Below, one piece after another: positions 53,833-63,049 of a stretch of DNA of 64,000 nt. The stretch is taken from NCBI RefSeq assembly GCF_004346265.1, contig NZ_SMAP01000009.1, forward strand, positions 1-64,000, read 5' to 3'. A model generated the notes under the pieces. It worked only from the letters and a program-made list of their open reading frames with translations, was not told the origin of the DNA and did not search any database. Source of the stretch: Thermomonas haemolytica. Lineage in GTDB: Bacteria > Pseudomonadota > Gammaproteobacteria > Xanthomonadales > Xanthomonadaceae. The stretch's first letter is position 1; the number at the start of each line of letters is the position of its first letter. The position numbers and the translations under genes are program-made.

Positions 53833-56466
53833 ATGATGAACACCAGCTACCGCAAGCCCCTGCCCGGCACCGCCTTCGACTATTTCGACGCGCGCGAGGC
53901 GGTGGACGCCCTGCAGCCCGGGGCCTGGGCGCGCCTGCCGTACACCGCGCGCGTGCACGCCGAGAACATCGTGCGCAAGGCCAACCCCGAGCACCTCAAC
54001 GACTACCTGCGCCAGCTGATCGAGCGCCGGCGCGACCTCGACTTCCCGTGGTTCCCGGCGCGCGTGGTCTGCCACGACATCCTCGGCCAGACCGCGCTGG
54101 TGGACCTGGCCGGGCTGCGCGAGGCGATCGCCGAGGCCGGCGGCGACCCCGCGCAGGTGAACCCGGTGGTGCCGGTGCAGCTGATCGTGGACCACTCGCT
54201 GGCGGTGGAGGCGCCGGGCTTCGACCCGCAGGCGTTCGCCAGGAACCGCGCGATCGAGGACCGCCGCAACGCCGACCGCTTCGACTTCATCGAGTGGTGC
54301 CGGCGTGCGTTCGACAACGTGGACGTGATCCCCGCCGGCAACGGGATCATGCACCAGATCAACCTGGAGAAGATGTCGCCGGTGGTCTATACCCGCGCCG
54401 GCGTGGCCTTCCCCGACACCTGCGTCGGCACCGACTCGCACACGCCGCACGTGGACGCGCTGGGCGTGATCGCCGTCGGCGTCGGCGGGCTGGAGGCGGA
54501 GAGCGTGATGCTGGGCCGCGCCTCGATGATGCGCCTGCCCGAGATCGTGGCGGTGGAGCTCAGCGGCCGCCCCGGCCCCGGCATCACCGCCACCGACGTC
54601 GTGCTGTCGCTGACCGAGTTCCTGCGCAAGGAGAAGGTGGTCGGCGCGTACCTGGAGTTCCGCGGCGAGGGCGCCGCCGCGCTGACCATCGGCGACCGCG
54701 CCACCATCAGCAACATGGCCCCGGAATACGGCGCGACCGCGGCGCTGTTCTTCATCGACGCCAACACCCTGGACTACCTGCGCCTGACCGGCCGCAGCGA
54801 CGCCCAGGTGGCGCTGGTGGAGACCTATGCCAAGACCCTGGGCCTGTGGGCCGACGACCTCGCCCACGCCCAGTACGAGCGCACCCTGCACTTCGATCTG
54901 TCCACGGTGGAACGCACCCTGGCCGGCCCGTCCAACCCGCACCGCCGGCTGCCGGTGGCGGCGCTGGCCGAGCGCGGGATCGCCGACGAAGCCAAGTTGG
55001 CCGCGGCGCGCGCCGACGAAGCCGAAGGGCGGCTGCCGGACGGCGCGGTGATCATCGCCGCCATCACCAGCTGCACCAACACCAGCAACCCACGCAACGT
55101 GATCGCGGCCGGGCTGCTGGCACGCAACGCCAACGCGCGCGGGCTGGCGCGCAAGCCGTGGGTGAAGACCTCGCTGGCCCCCGGCTCGCGGGTGGTGGAA
55201 CGCTACCTGAAGGACGCCGGCCTGCTGCCGGAGCTGGAGCGGCTGGGGTTCGGCATCGTCGGTTTTGCCTGCACCACCTGCAACGGCATGAGCGGCGCGC
55301 TGGACCCTGCGATCCAGCAGGAGATCATCGACCGCGACCTGTACGCCACCGCCGTGCTGTCGGGCAACCGCAACTTCGACGGCCGCATCCACCCCTACGC
55401 CAAGCAGGCGTTCCTGGCCAGCCCGCCGCTGGTGATCGCCTATGCGATCGCCGGCAGCGTGCGCTTCGACATCGAGCGCGACGTGCTCGGCACCGATGCC
55501 GACGGGCAGCCGGTGCGGCTGAAGGACATCTGGCCGAGCGATGAAGAGATCGACGCGGTGGTGCAGGCCAGCGTGAAGCCGGAGCAGTTCCACGCGGTGT
55601 ACGCGCCGATGTTCGCGCCGCGCACCCAGGGCGAGCGCGCGCAGCCGCTGTACGCCTGGCGCCCGCAGAGCACCTACATCCGCCGCCCGCCGTACTGGGA
55701 CCGCGAGGGCGTGGGCGCGCTGGCGGCGTATCCGCGCACGCTGCGCGGGATGCGCGCGCTGGCGGTGCTGGGCGACAACATCACCACCGACCACCTCTCG
55801 CCCAGCAACGCGATCCTGCCCGACAGCGCCGCCGGCGAGTACCTGGCGCGCATGGGCCTGCCGGAAGAGGACTTCAACTCCTACGCCACCCACCGCGGCG
55901 ACCATCTCACCGCGATGCGCGCCACCTTCGCCAATCCCAAGCTGCTCAACGAGATGGTGCGCGACGCCGACGGCAAGGTGCGCCAGGGTTCGCTGGCGCG
56001 TCTGGAACCGGAGGGCACCGTGATGCGCATGTGGGAGGCGATCGAGACCTACATCGCGCGCCGCCAGCCGCTGATCGTGGTCGCCGGCGCCGACTACGGC
56101 CAGGGCAGCTCGCGCGACTGGGCAGCCAAGGGCGTGCGCCTGGCCGGCGTGGAGGCCATCGTGGCCGAAGGCTTCGAGCGCATCCACCGCACCAACCTGA
56201 TCGGCATGGGCGTGCTGCCGCTGCAGTTCCAGCCGGGCACCACCCGCCTCACCCTGGGCATCGACGGCAGCGAGACCTTCGATGTCGAAGGCAGCCCCGC
56301 CCCGGGCGCGACCCTGACCCTGGTGATCCATCGCCGCGACGGCAAGCGCATCGACGTCGCGGTCACCTGCCGCCTGGACACCGCCGAGGAAGTGGCGATC
56401 TACCAGGCCGGCGGCGTGCTGCAACGCTTCGCGCAGGATTTCCTGGAGGGCGCCGGCGCACACTGA
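53833..56466 (+). CDS. acnD: Fe/S-dependent 2-methylcitrate dehydratase (AcnD-type aconitase)
   Basis: 877 residues. Three [4Fe-4S] cysteines are seen in ITSCTNTSNPRN and FACTTCNGMSG. AcnD-type wording occurs throughout: NTSYRKPLPGTAFDYFDAREAV, FPARVVCHDILGQTALVDLAGLR, GNGIMHQINLEKMSPVVYTR, and DYGQGSSRDWAAKGVRLAGVEAIVAEGFERIHRTNLIGMGVLPLQF in the swivel domain. AcnD works with PrpF in propionate breakdown. Here neither prpB, prpC nor prpF is adjacent. Starts ATG 53833 or 53836 (MNTSYRK, the family norm). Confidence 0.9.
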   Translation: MMNTSYRKPLPGTAFDYFDAREAVDALQPGAWARLPYTARVHAENIVRKANPEHLNDYLRQLIERRRDLDFPWFPARVVCHDILGQTALVDLAGLREAIAEAGGDPAQVNPVVPVQLIVDHSLAVEAPGFDPQAFARNRAIEDRRNADRFDFIEWCRRAFDNVDVIPAGNGIMHQINLEKMSPVVYTRAGVAFPDTCVGTDSHTPHVDALGVIAVGVGGLEAESVMLGRASMMRLPEIVAVELSGRPGPGITATDVVLSLTEFLRKEKVVGAYLEFRGEGAAALTIGDRATISNMAPEYGATAALFFIDANTLDYLRLTGRSDAQVALVETYAKTLGLWADDLAHAQYERTLHFDLSTVERTLAGPSNPHRRLPVAALAERGIADEAKLAAARADEAEGRLPDGAVIIAAITSCTNTSNPRNVIAAGLLARNANARGLARKPWVKTSLAPGSRVVERYLKDAGLLPELERLGFGIVGFACTTCNGMSGALDPAIQQEIIDRDLYATAVLSGNRNFDGRIHPYAKQAFLASPPLVIAYAIAGSVRFDIERDVLGTDADGQPVRLKDIWPSDEEIDAVVQASVKPEQFHAVYAPMFAPRTQGERAQPLYAWRPQSTYIRRPPYWDREGVGALAAYPRTLRGMRALAVLGDNITTDHLSPSNAILPDSAAGEYLARMGLPEEDFNSYATHRGDHLTAMRATFANPKLLNEMVRDADGKVRQGSLARLEPEGTVMRMWEAIETYIARRQPLIVVAGADYGQGSSRDWAAKGVRLAGVEAIVAEGFERIHRTNLIGMGVLPLQFQPGTTRLTLGIDGSETFDVEGSPAPGATLTLVIHRRDGKRIDVAVTCRLDTAEEVAIYQAGGVLQRFAQDFLEGAGAH

Positions 56467-56574
56467 ATCGCCGCCGCGCGCGCCCGTCCCGCAGTGACGG
56501 GCGCGGCCTGCACGGCCGCGACAAGCGCGCGTGCCATCGCGCATACTGCCGGCAATGCCCCTGAGGACTCCGCC

Positions 56575-56856
56575 ATGCGCAGCGCCCTGATCGCCGGTCT
56601 CCTGCTCGCCCTGTCCGCCTGCACCACGGTGCCGCCGGAGGACATGCTGGCGCGCAACGCCACGCCCGCGACCCGCACCGAATCGAATGGCGACGTCATC
56701 ACCGAATACCGCAACGGCGGCCGCCTGGTCATGGTCAAGGTGGTGCCGCTGCGCGGGCCGACCTACTACATCTACGACCGCAACGGCGATGGCGTGGTGG
56801 ACGAGCGCGACAACCGCGGCGGCCCGATGACCTACTACAAGCTGTTCAGCTGGTAA
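56575..56856 (+). CDS. DUF2782-like small lipoprotein
   Basis: 93 residues. Signal peptide with lipobox LSAC (ALIAGLLLALSAC), then NGDVITEYRNGGRLVMVKVVPLRGPTYYIYDRNGDGVVDERDN. This contains a DUF2782-like core plus an EF-hand-like DRNGDGVVDE loop. Start ATG 56575 with GAGGA upstream. Function unknown; outer-membrane or periplasmic face location inferred. Confidence 0.8.
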   Translation: MRSALIAGLLLALSACTTVPPEDMLARNATPATRTESNGDVITEYRNGGRLVMVKVVPLRGPTYYIYDRNGDGVVDERDNRGGPMTYYKLFSW

Positions 56857-56875
56857 GCCCGCATCGGGCAGGCGC

Positions 56876-58279
56876 ATGCTGCTCGCTTCGCTGCATCCGA
56901 CGCTTGCGCACGCACTCAGCCTGCTGCACGTGGCCGCGGTCGCCCTCGGCCTGCTGCTGTACGTCGCGCTCACCCACTCCGGCCGCCAGCGCCGGCCGCC
57001 CTCGGCGGCCCTGGCCTGGGTGCTCGCACTGATCGCCTTCCCCTATCTGGCGCTGCCGGTCTACCTGCTGCTGGGCACGCGCAAGCTGGCGCACGCGCAC
57101 GCGCCGCAGGACCCGCCAGCGGCCACGCCCGTGGCGGCGACCGCCAACTGGGCCAGCGCGCTCACCCGCGGGCTGGACCTGCCGCCGCCGCGGCGCTGCG
57201 CCGCGCTGCGGATCGAAGCCGACGGCGCGCGCGCGCTGCAGGCGCTGCTGGAGCTGCTGGACGCGGCCCGCACGCGGATCGACATCGAGGTCTTCCTGCT
57301 GCGCGCCGATGCGGTGGGCACAGCGGTAGCCGAGGCGCTGGCGCGCGCGCATGCGCGCGGGGTCGCGGTGCGGGTGCTGCTGGACGGGCTGGGCGCCTTC
57401 GCCGGGCATCGCCGCACCCTGCGCCTGCTGCGCGGCAGCGGCGCGCAGCTGCGCTGGTTCTCGCCGCTGCGGCTGCGCCTGCGCCCGCAGTTCGGGCGCG
57501 GCAACCTGCGCAACCACCGCAAGCTGGTGGTGGTGGATGGCCAACGCCTGTGGACCGGCGGCCGCAACCTCGCCTGCGAGTATTTCCTCGGGCATGCGCC
57601 GGCCCCCGCCTGGGACGACCTCAGCCTGCTCGCGGACGGCGGCATCGCGCGCGACGCCGCGCGCCTGTTCGCGCGCGACTGGGCGCTGGCCGGCGGCGAT
57701 GCGGCGATGCCGGCGGCGGAACCCATCGACGCCGCGGAGGACGGCACGCTGGCGCAGCTGCTGCCCAGCGGCCCGGACCGTCGCGACGACACCGCCTACG
57801 CCCTGCTGCTGGGCGCGATCCACCGCGCCGATGCGCGCGTGCTGCTGGCCACGCCCTACTTCGTGCCCGACGATGCGCTGCAGCTGGCGCTGGTGCTGGC
57901 CGCGCGCCGCGGGGTGCAGGTGGAGCTGCTGCTGCCGGCGCGTTCCAACCACCATTTGGCCGACATCGCGCGCGCGCGCAGCCTGCGCGAGCTGGCCGCC
58001 GCCGGGGCGCACATCCACCTGCTGCCGCGGATGCTGCATGCCAAGGCCTTCGTGATCGACGCCGCACTCGCCAGCGCCGGCTCGATCAATCTGGACGGAC
58101 GCAGCCTGTTCCTGAACTACGAACTCAACGTGCTGCTGCACGATCCGGCTGAGATCGAGGCGCTGGCCGACTGGTTCGCGGCGCGGCGCGCGCAGGCCTC
58201 GCCCTACGTCGCGCGCGCCCCCGGCTGGCTGCGCGACGTGGGCGAAGGCATGGTGCGCGCGCTGGGGTTCCAGCTGTGA
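56876..58279 (+). CDS. cls: Cardiolipin synthase-type phospholipase D family protein
   Basis: 467 residues: two N-terminal membrane segments (LLHVAAVALGLLLYVAL, AWVLALIAFPYLALPVYLLL) and two HKD motifs. The first is NHRKLVVVDGQRLWTGGRNL; the second is LHAKAFVIDAALASAGSINLDGRSLFLNYELNV. Makes cardiolipin by phosphatidyl transfer; the precise type (A, B or C) is not resolved. Starts 19 nt after the lipoprotein stop, so possibly co-transcribed. Converges with uvrD. Confidence 0.9.
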   Translation: MLLASLHPTLAHALSLLHVAAVALGLLLYVALTHSGRQRRPPSAALAWVLALIAFPYLALPVYLLLGTRKLAHAHAPQDPPAATPVAATANWASALTRGLDLPPPRRCAALRIEADGARALQALLELLDAARTRIDIEVFLLRADAVGTAVAEALARAHARGVAVRVLLDGLGAFAGHRRTLRLLRGSGAQLRWFSPLRLRLRPQFGRGNLRNHRKLVVVDGQRLWTGGRNLACEYFLGHAPAPAWDDLSLLADGGIARDAARLFARDWALAGGDAAMPAAEPIDAAEDGTLAQLLPSGPDRRDDTAYALLLGAIHRADARVLLATPYFVPDDALQLALVLAARRGVQVELLLPARSNHHLADIARARSLRELAAAGAHIHLLPRMLHAKAFVIDAALASAGSINLDGRSLFLNYELNVLLHDPAEIEALADWFAARRAQASPYVARAPGWLRDVGEGMVRALGFQL

Positions 58280-58300
58280 CCGCGCCCATCGCCAGCCCCC

Positions 58301-60502
58301 TCATGCCGGGCTGAGGTTGGCATAGGCCAGCACCAGCCATTTGCTGCCCACGTCGTCGAAGTTCACCTGCACGCGGGCGTGGGCACCGCTGCCCTCCACG
58401 TCGGTCACGAAGCCGGTGCCGAACGTCGGGTGGCGCACGCTGGCCCCCAACCGGATCGGCGCCTCCTCCAGCGCGGCATGGCCGGCATCGCGGCGCGGCG
58501 CGGCGGCGAAGGGGCGCGCGCCGAACGCCGGCTGCGGCTTCGGGCGGATCTCGCGCAGCAGGGCCTTCGGGATCTCGCGCAGGAAGCGCGACGGCAGCCC
58601 GTACATGTCGCTGCCATGGATGCGCCGGCGCTCGGCATGGCACAGCACCAGCTGCTGGCGCGCGCGGGTGATGCCGACGTAGGCCAGCCGCCGCTCCTCG
58701 GCCATCCGCCCCGGTTCCTCGGCCGAGCGCAGGTTGGGGAACAGCCCCTCTTCCAGCCCGACCAGGAACACCAGCGGGAACTCCAGGCCCTTGGCGCTGT
58801 GCAGCGTCATCAGCTGCACCCCGTCCTCGCCCGCCTGCGCCTGGCCTTCGCCGGCCTCCAGCGCGGCATAGGCGAGGAAGGCGACCAGCTCAGGCATCGC
58901 CGCGGCATCCTCCTCGTCACCGCGCACGAAGCGCGAGGCCACCGAGACCAGCTCGTCGAGGTTGTCGGTGCGCGAGTCCTGCTGCCCGCGCGATTCGTTC
59001 TCGTAATGCGTGCGCAGGCCGGAGCGCGCCAGCACGTGGTCGATCTTCTCCGCCAGCGGCATCGTCGCGGTTTCATCGGCCAGCACCTCGACCAGCTGCA
59101 GGAAGCCGGCCACCGCATTGCGCGCGCGCGCCGCCAGCGTAGCGCCATCGCACAACCGGCGCGTGGCCCGCCACAGCGACTCGCGGTGTTCGCGCGCGGC
59201 GCGGCGGATCTCGTCCAGGGTGCGCTCGCCGATCCCGCGCGATGGCGTGTTGACTGCGCGTTCGAACGCCGCATCGTCGTCGCGGTTGGCCAGCAGGCGC
59301 AGGTAGGCCAGCGCGTCCTTGATCTCGGCGCGCTCGAAGAAGCGCATGCCGCCATAGACGCGGTATGGGATCTGGCGCTTCAGCAGCTCCTCTTCGAAGG
59401 CGCGCGACTGCGCGTTGCTGCGGTAGAGGATGGCGGCGTCGCCCCAGCTGCCGCCGCCCTGCACCCACTGCGCGATGCGGCCGACCACGTAGGTGGCCTC
59501 GTCGATCTCGCTCCAGGCCGCGTACAGGTCGATCGGCTCGCCCTCGCCGGCCTCGGTCCACAGGCGCTTGCCGAGGCGGTCCTCGTTGTGCGCGATCACC
59601 GCGTTGGCGGCGTTGAGGATGTTGCTGGTGGAGCGGTAGTTCTGCTCCAGGCGGAGGGTCTGCGCGCCGGGGAAGTCGCGCAGGAAGCGCTGCACGTTCT
59701 CCACCTTGGCGCCGCGCCAGCCGTAGATGGCCTGGTCGTCGTCGCCGACCACGAATACTTGCCCGCATCTTTCATCGGTACCGCTGCCGGCCAGCAGGCG
59801 CACGAAGCCGTACTGGATGGCATTGGTGTCCTGGAACTCGTCCACCAGGATCTGCCCGAAGCGCTGGCGATAGTGCGCCAGCAACCCCGGCTGCTCGCGC
59901 AGCAGCTCGTGCGCGCGCAGTAGCAGCTCGGCGAAATCCACCAGCCCGGCGCGCTCGCAGCGCTCCTGGTAGGCGGCGTAGGCGCGCAGCAGGGCCTCGC
60001 CCCAGGGGTCGCCCGGGGCCGGCTGGATGTGCTGCGGGCGGCGGCCTTCGTCCTTCTGCGCGTTGATCCACCAGGCGATCTGACGCGGCGGGAACTGGCC
60101 GTCGTCCAGCTCCAGCTGCTGCGCCACGCGCTTGACCAGGCGCAGCTGGTCGTCGGCATCCAGCACCTGGAACCCTTCCGGCAAGCGCGCCTCCTGCCAG
60201 TGCAGGCGCAGCAGGCGGTGGGCCAGGCCGTGGAAGGTGCCGATCCACGCGCCGCGCACCTCGCCGCCCAGCTGCGCGGCGATGCGCCCGCGCATCTCGC
60301 CGGCCGCCTTGTTGGTGAAGGTGACCGCGAGGATGCCGTGCAGCGGCACCCCGAACACCTGGTGCAGCCAGGCGATGCGGTGGGTGAGCACGCGGGTCTT
60401 GCCGGAGCCGGCACCGGCCAACACGAGGTAGTGCCCGGGCGCGGCGGAGACGGCCTCGCGCTGGGCCGGGTTCAGCCCATCGAGAAGGTGGGAGACATCC
60501 AT
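58301..60502 (-). CDS. uvrD: DNA helicase II
   Basis: SF1 3'-5' helicase of nucleotide-excision and mismatch repair. The 733 residues start MDVSHLLDGLNPAQREAV. Walker A is LAGAGSGKT, and further motifs are DEFQDTN, VVGDDDQAIYGWRGA, LEQNYRST, LMTLHSAKGLEFPLVF and EERRLAYVGITRA. The C-terminal Tudor-like tail (GASVRHPTFGTGFVTDVEGSG) marks UvrD rather than Rep. The start at ATG 60502 gives the canonical N-terminus. Divergent from the MFS gene. Confidence 0.96.
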   Translation of the reverse strand: MDVSHLLDGLNPAQREAVSAAPGHYLVLAGAGSGKTRVLTHRIAWLHQVFGVPLHGILAVTFTNKAAGEMRGRIAAQLGGEVRGAWIGTFHGLAHRLLRLHWQEARLPEGFQVLDADDQLRLVKRVAQQLELDDGQFPPRQIAWWINAQKDEGRRPQHIQPAPGDPWGEALLRAYAAYQERCERAGLVDFAELLLRAHELLREQPGLLAHYRQRFGQILVDEFQDTNAIQYGFVRLLAGSGTDERCGQVFVVGDDDQAIYGWRGAKVENVQRFLRDFPGAQTLRLEQNYRSTSNILNAANAVIAHNEDRLGKRLWTEAGEGEPIDLYAAWSEIDEATYVVGRIAQWVQGGGSWGDAAILYRSNAQSRAFEEELLKRQIPYRVYGGMRFFERAEIKDALAYLRLLANRDDDAAFERAVNTPSRGIGERTLDEIRRAAREHRESLWRATRRLCDGATLAARARNAVAGFLQLVEVLADETATMPLAEKIDHVLARSGLRTHYENESRGQQDSRTDNLDELVSVASRFVRGDEEDAAAMPELVAFLAYAALEAGEGQAQAGEDGVQLMTLHSAKGLEFPLVFLVGLEEGLFPNLRSAEEPGRMAEERRLAYVGITRARQQLVLCHAERRRIHGSDMYGLPSRFLREIPKALLREIRPKPQPAFGARPFAAAPRRDAGHAALEEAPIRLGASVRHPTFGTGFVTDVEGSGAHARVQVNFDDVGSKWLVLAYANLSPA

Positions 60503-60615
60503 CGCCCGGATTTTACCCGCCCCTGCGCTGGGGCCGAGGCATGTGCTTGCCAGGGCCGGGGGCATGCCGTCAGATGCTGCAATGCAGTAGCCCCTGCGGC
60601 CGCCGCCACCGCCGT

Positions 60616-60652
60616 GGAAATCGTTTGCAATGCCACGCAACCGCTGTACAAG
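60616..60652 (+). promoter_or_regulatory. Promoter with overlapping LacI-family operator for the sugar transporter
   Basis: GGAAATCGTTTGCA (60616-60629) matches the LacI-family palindrome pattern TGnAAnCGnTTnCA at every fixed base but the first. It overlaps TTGCAA (60625-60630), which pairs with TACAAG (60647-60652) at 16-nt spacing as a -35/-10. A further hairpin (GACGCCGC / GCGGCGTC, 60689-60706) lies in the leader. The remaining 60503-60740 has no gene. Confidence 0.6.
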
Positions 60653-60740
60653 GCGGGCACATGGCTGCTGTACTGCGGTTGGGGAAATGACGCCGCAGGC
60701 GGCGTCTTTCCGGATCAATCACCAGCAACGGCGAGGCGCG

Positions 60741-62189
60741 ATGGCACACCAGCAAACGCGATGGGCGCAGTTCGGCGTCCTCATCACCGTGTTCTTCTTC
60801 TGGGGCTTCGTCGCCGCCAGCAACGACATCCTGATCCCGGTGTTCAAGAAGGCCTTCCACCTCAGCCAGGCGCAGAGCCAGCTGGTGTCGGTGGCGTTCT
60901 ACGTGGCCTACACGGTCGGGGCGCTGCTGTACGTGGCTGCGTCCAAGGCGCTTGGAGGCGACCTCTTGCACCGCATCGGCTACCGCAATGGCATCTGCCT
61001 CGGGCTGCTGCTGTCGGCGCTGGGCACGTTGCTGTTCTACCCGGCCGCCAACAGCGGCTCGTTCGCGCTGATGCTGTCGGGGCTGTTCATCGTCGGGCTG
61101 GGCTTTGCACTGCAGCAGATCGCAGCCAACCCGCTGGCGATCGTGATGGGCAACCCGGCCACCGGCGCGCAGCGGCTGACCCTGGCCGGCGGCATCAACA
61201 ACCTCGGCACCACGGTCGGGCCGCTGCTGGTGAGCCTGGCGATCTTCGGCAGCGTGACCGCCAACAACGACGTAGCCAGCATCGAGAGCGTCAAGGTCCC
61301 GTATCTGGTGCTGGGCGCGGCGTTCGTGCTGGTGGCGCTGCTACTGTGGCTATCGGCCGTGCCCGACCACATCGACCTGGACGCGCTGGCGCGCGAGGAA
61401 GCCGTTGCCGCCGCGCCCCCCGTGGATCGCGGCTCGGCCTTCGCGTATCCGCAGCTGGCGCTGGGGATGCTGGCGATCTTCGTGTACGTCGGCGTGGAAG
61501 TCTCCACCATCAGCAACCTGCCGGCCTATCTGCACGAAGGGCTGGGCATCCAGACCCACCGCCTGGCCCCGTATGTGTCGCTGTACTGGGCCAGCCTGAT
61601 GATCGGCCGCTGGACCGGCGCGGCCGGCGCGTTCGAGGTCGGCGCGACCGCGCGCCGGCTGCTCACGCTGGTGCTGCCGTTCCTCGCGTTTGGGGTGTAC
61701 CTGGCGGTGAACGCGATCGCCCGCCACGACGTCTCGCAGTTCTTCGGCTATGCCGGGGTGATCGTGGTGATGATCGCGGCCACCCTGCTCAGCCGCGGCA
61801 ACCCGGCGCGGATGCTGCTGTACTTCGCGCTGTGCGGGATCGCCGTCCTGCTGGTCGGCATGGCCACGACGGGCAAGATCAGCATCTTCGCCTTCATCAG
61901 CGTGGGCCTGTTCTGCAGCACGATGTGGCCGTGCATCTTCGCGCTGGCGATCACCGGCCTGGGCCGCCACACCAACCAGGGCAGCAGCCTGCTGATCATG
62001 ATGATCATGGGCGGCGGGCTGGTGAGCTGGGCGCAGGGGGCGCTGGCCGATGCGGTGGGCGTGCACGCCAGCTTCTGGGTCGGGGTGGCCTGCTTCGCCT
62101 ACCTTGCGTTCTACGCGCTGCGCACTGCGCGGGCGCTGCGCGCGCAGGGCATCGACCTCGACCGCCTGGCCGCGCAGGGCGGGCACTGA
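60741..62189 (+). CDS. FucP-type sugar:proton symporter (MFS)
   Basis: 482-residue major facilitator with about 12 membrane spans. FHS/FucP wording is present: FFFWGFVAASNDILIPVFKKAFHLSQAQSQLV, FALQQIAANPLAIVMGNP and GGINNLGTTVGPLL. The family carries fucose, glucose/galactose or N-acetylglucosamine. A LacI-type operator in the promoter points to regulated carbohydrate uptake. Start ATG 60741 with GAGG upstream; the ORF begins earlier but inside the promoter region. Confidence 0.88.
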   Translation: MAHQQTRWAQFGVLITVFFFWGFVAASNDILIPVFKKAFHLSQAQSQLVSVAFYVAYTVGALLYVAASKALGGDLLHRIGYRNGICLGLLLSALGTLLFYPAANSGSFALMLSGLFIVGLGFALQQIAANPLAIVMGNPATGAQRLTLAGGINNLGTTVGPLLVSLAIFGSVTANNDVASIESVKVPYLVLGAAFVLVALLLWLSAVPDHIDLDALAREEAVAAAPPVDRGSAFAYPQLALGMLAIFVYVGVEVSTISNLPAYLHEGLGIQTHRLAPYVSLYWASLMIGRWTGAAGAFEVGATARRLLTLVLPFLAFGVYLAVNAIARHDVSQFFGYAGVIVVMIAATLLSRGNPARMLLYFALCGIAVLLVGMATTGKISIFAFISVGLFCSTMWPCIFALAITGLGRHTNQGSSLLIMMIMGGGLVSWAQGALADAVGVHASFWVGVACFAYLAFYALRTARALRAQGIDLDRLAAQGGH

Positions 62190-62213
62190 CGGCGCGCCGC
62201 GCAACGCCGCGTT

Positions 62214-62236
62214 GCCGCCATCGCAACGGTGGCGGC
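62214..62236. terminator. Hairpin between the transporter and GST genes
   Basis: GCCGCCA and TGGCGGC pair over 7 bp with a 9-nt loop, in the 82-nt gap. No U-tract; a TAGAGT box just after it (62239-62244) could be a -10 for the GST gene. Confidence 0.35.
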
Positions 62237-62271
62237 GCTAGAGTGGCGCTCCCCACCGCGAGCGCCTTGCC

Positions 62272-62991
62272 ATGATCGACCTCTATTACTGGCCCACCCC
62301 GAACGGCCACAAGATCACCCTGTTCCTGGAAGAGGCCGGCCTCGACTACCGGATCGTGCCGGTGGACATCGGCCGCGGCGCGCAGTTCGCGCCGGAGTTC
62401 CTCGCCATCGCGCCGAACAACAAGATGCCGGCGATCGTGGACCACGCGCCCGGCGACGGCGGCGCGCCGATTTCCATCTTCGAATCCGGCGCGATCCTGC
62501 GCTACCTGGCGGACAAGGCCGGCCGCTTCGACGGCGTGGCCGCGGATGCCGATGCCGCCCGCGCGCGCCGGCAGCGGATCGAGGTGGACGAATGGCTGTG
62601 CTGGCAGGTGGCCGGGCTCGGCCCGATGACCGGGCAGTACGGCCACTTCCACGTGTACACGCCGGAGGACGTGCCCTACGCGAAGGCGCGCTACCGCAAC
62701 GAGGCGCTGCGCCTACTGGGCGTGCTGGATGCGCGCCTGGCCGGGCGCGAGTGGATCGCCGGCGCCACCTACAGCATCGCCGACATGGCGGCGTATCCGT
62801 GGATCAACGTGTACGACAAGGCACCGCTGGACCTGGCGCCGTTCCCGCACCTGCGCCGCTGGCAGGCGGCGATCGCCGCACGCCCCGCCACCGCGCGCGC
62901 CTATGCGCTGGCGCGGCAGGTCAACCCGAACGCCGGCCAGCCGCTGTCGGACGAGGAGAAGAAGATCCTGTTCGGGCAGGGCGCGCGCTGA
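62272..62991 (+). CDS. Glutathione S-transferase family protein (YfcG/YghU-like)
   Basis: 239 residues: thioredoxin-like N-domain (IDLYYWPTPNGHKITLFLEEAGLDYRIVPVDI, with PNNKMPAIVD cis-Pro and the ESGAILRYLADK glutathione-binding Glu-Ser), then an all-helical C-domain. The wording PNGHKITLFLEE and QYGHFHVYTPEDVPYAKARY is typical of the YfcG disulfide-bond reductase group. Independent from the MFS gene by spacing. Converges with the peptidase. Confidence 0.9.
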   Translation: MIDLYYWPTPNGHKITLFLEEAGLDYRIVPVDIGRGAQFAPEFLAIAPNNKMPAIVDHAPGDGGAPISIFESGAILRYLADKAGRFDGVAADADAARARRQRIEVDEWLCWQVAGLGPMTGQYGHFHVYTPEDVPYAKARYRNEALRLLGVLDARLAGREWIAGATYSIADMAAYPWINVYDKAPLDLAPFPHLRRWQAAIAARPATARAYALARQVNPNAGQPLSDEEKKILFGQGAR

Positions 62992-63003
62992 GCCCGCAGC
63001 GAT

Positions 63004-63024
63004 GCCGGCGCCCATGGCGCCGGC
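63004..63024. terminator. Hairpin between GST and the DPP-IV-type peptidase
   Basis: GCCGGCGCC and GGCGCCGGC form a perfect 9-bp stem with a CAT loop between the convergent genes. Confidence 0.5.
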
Positions 63025-63049
63025 GTGCCGTGCGCTCCGGGCAAGGCCG

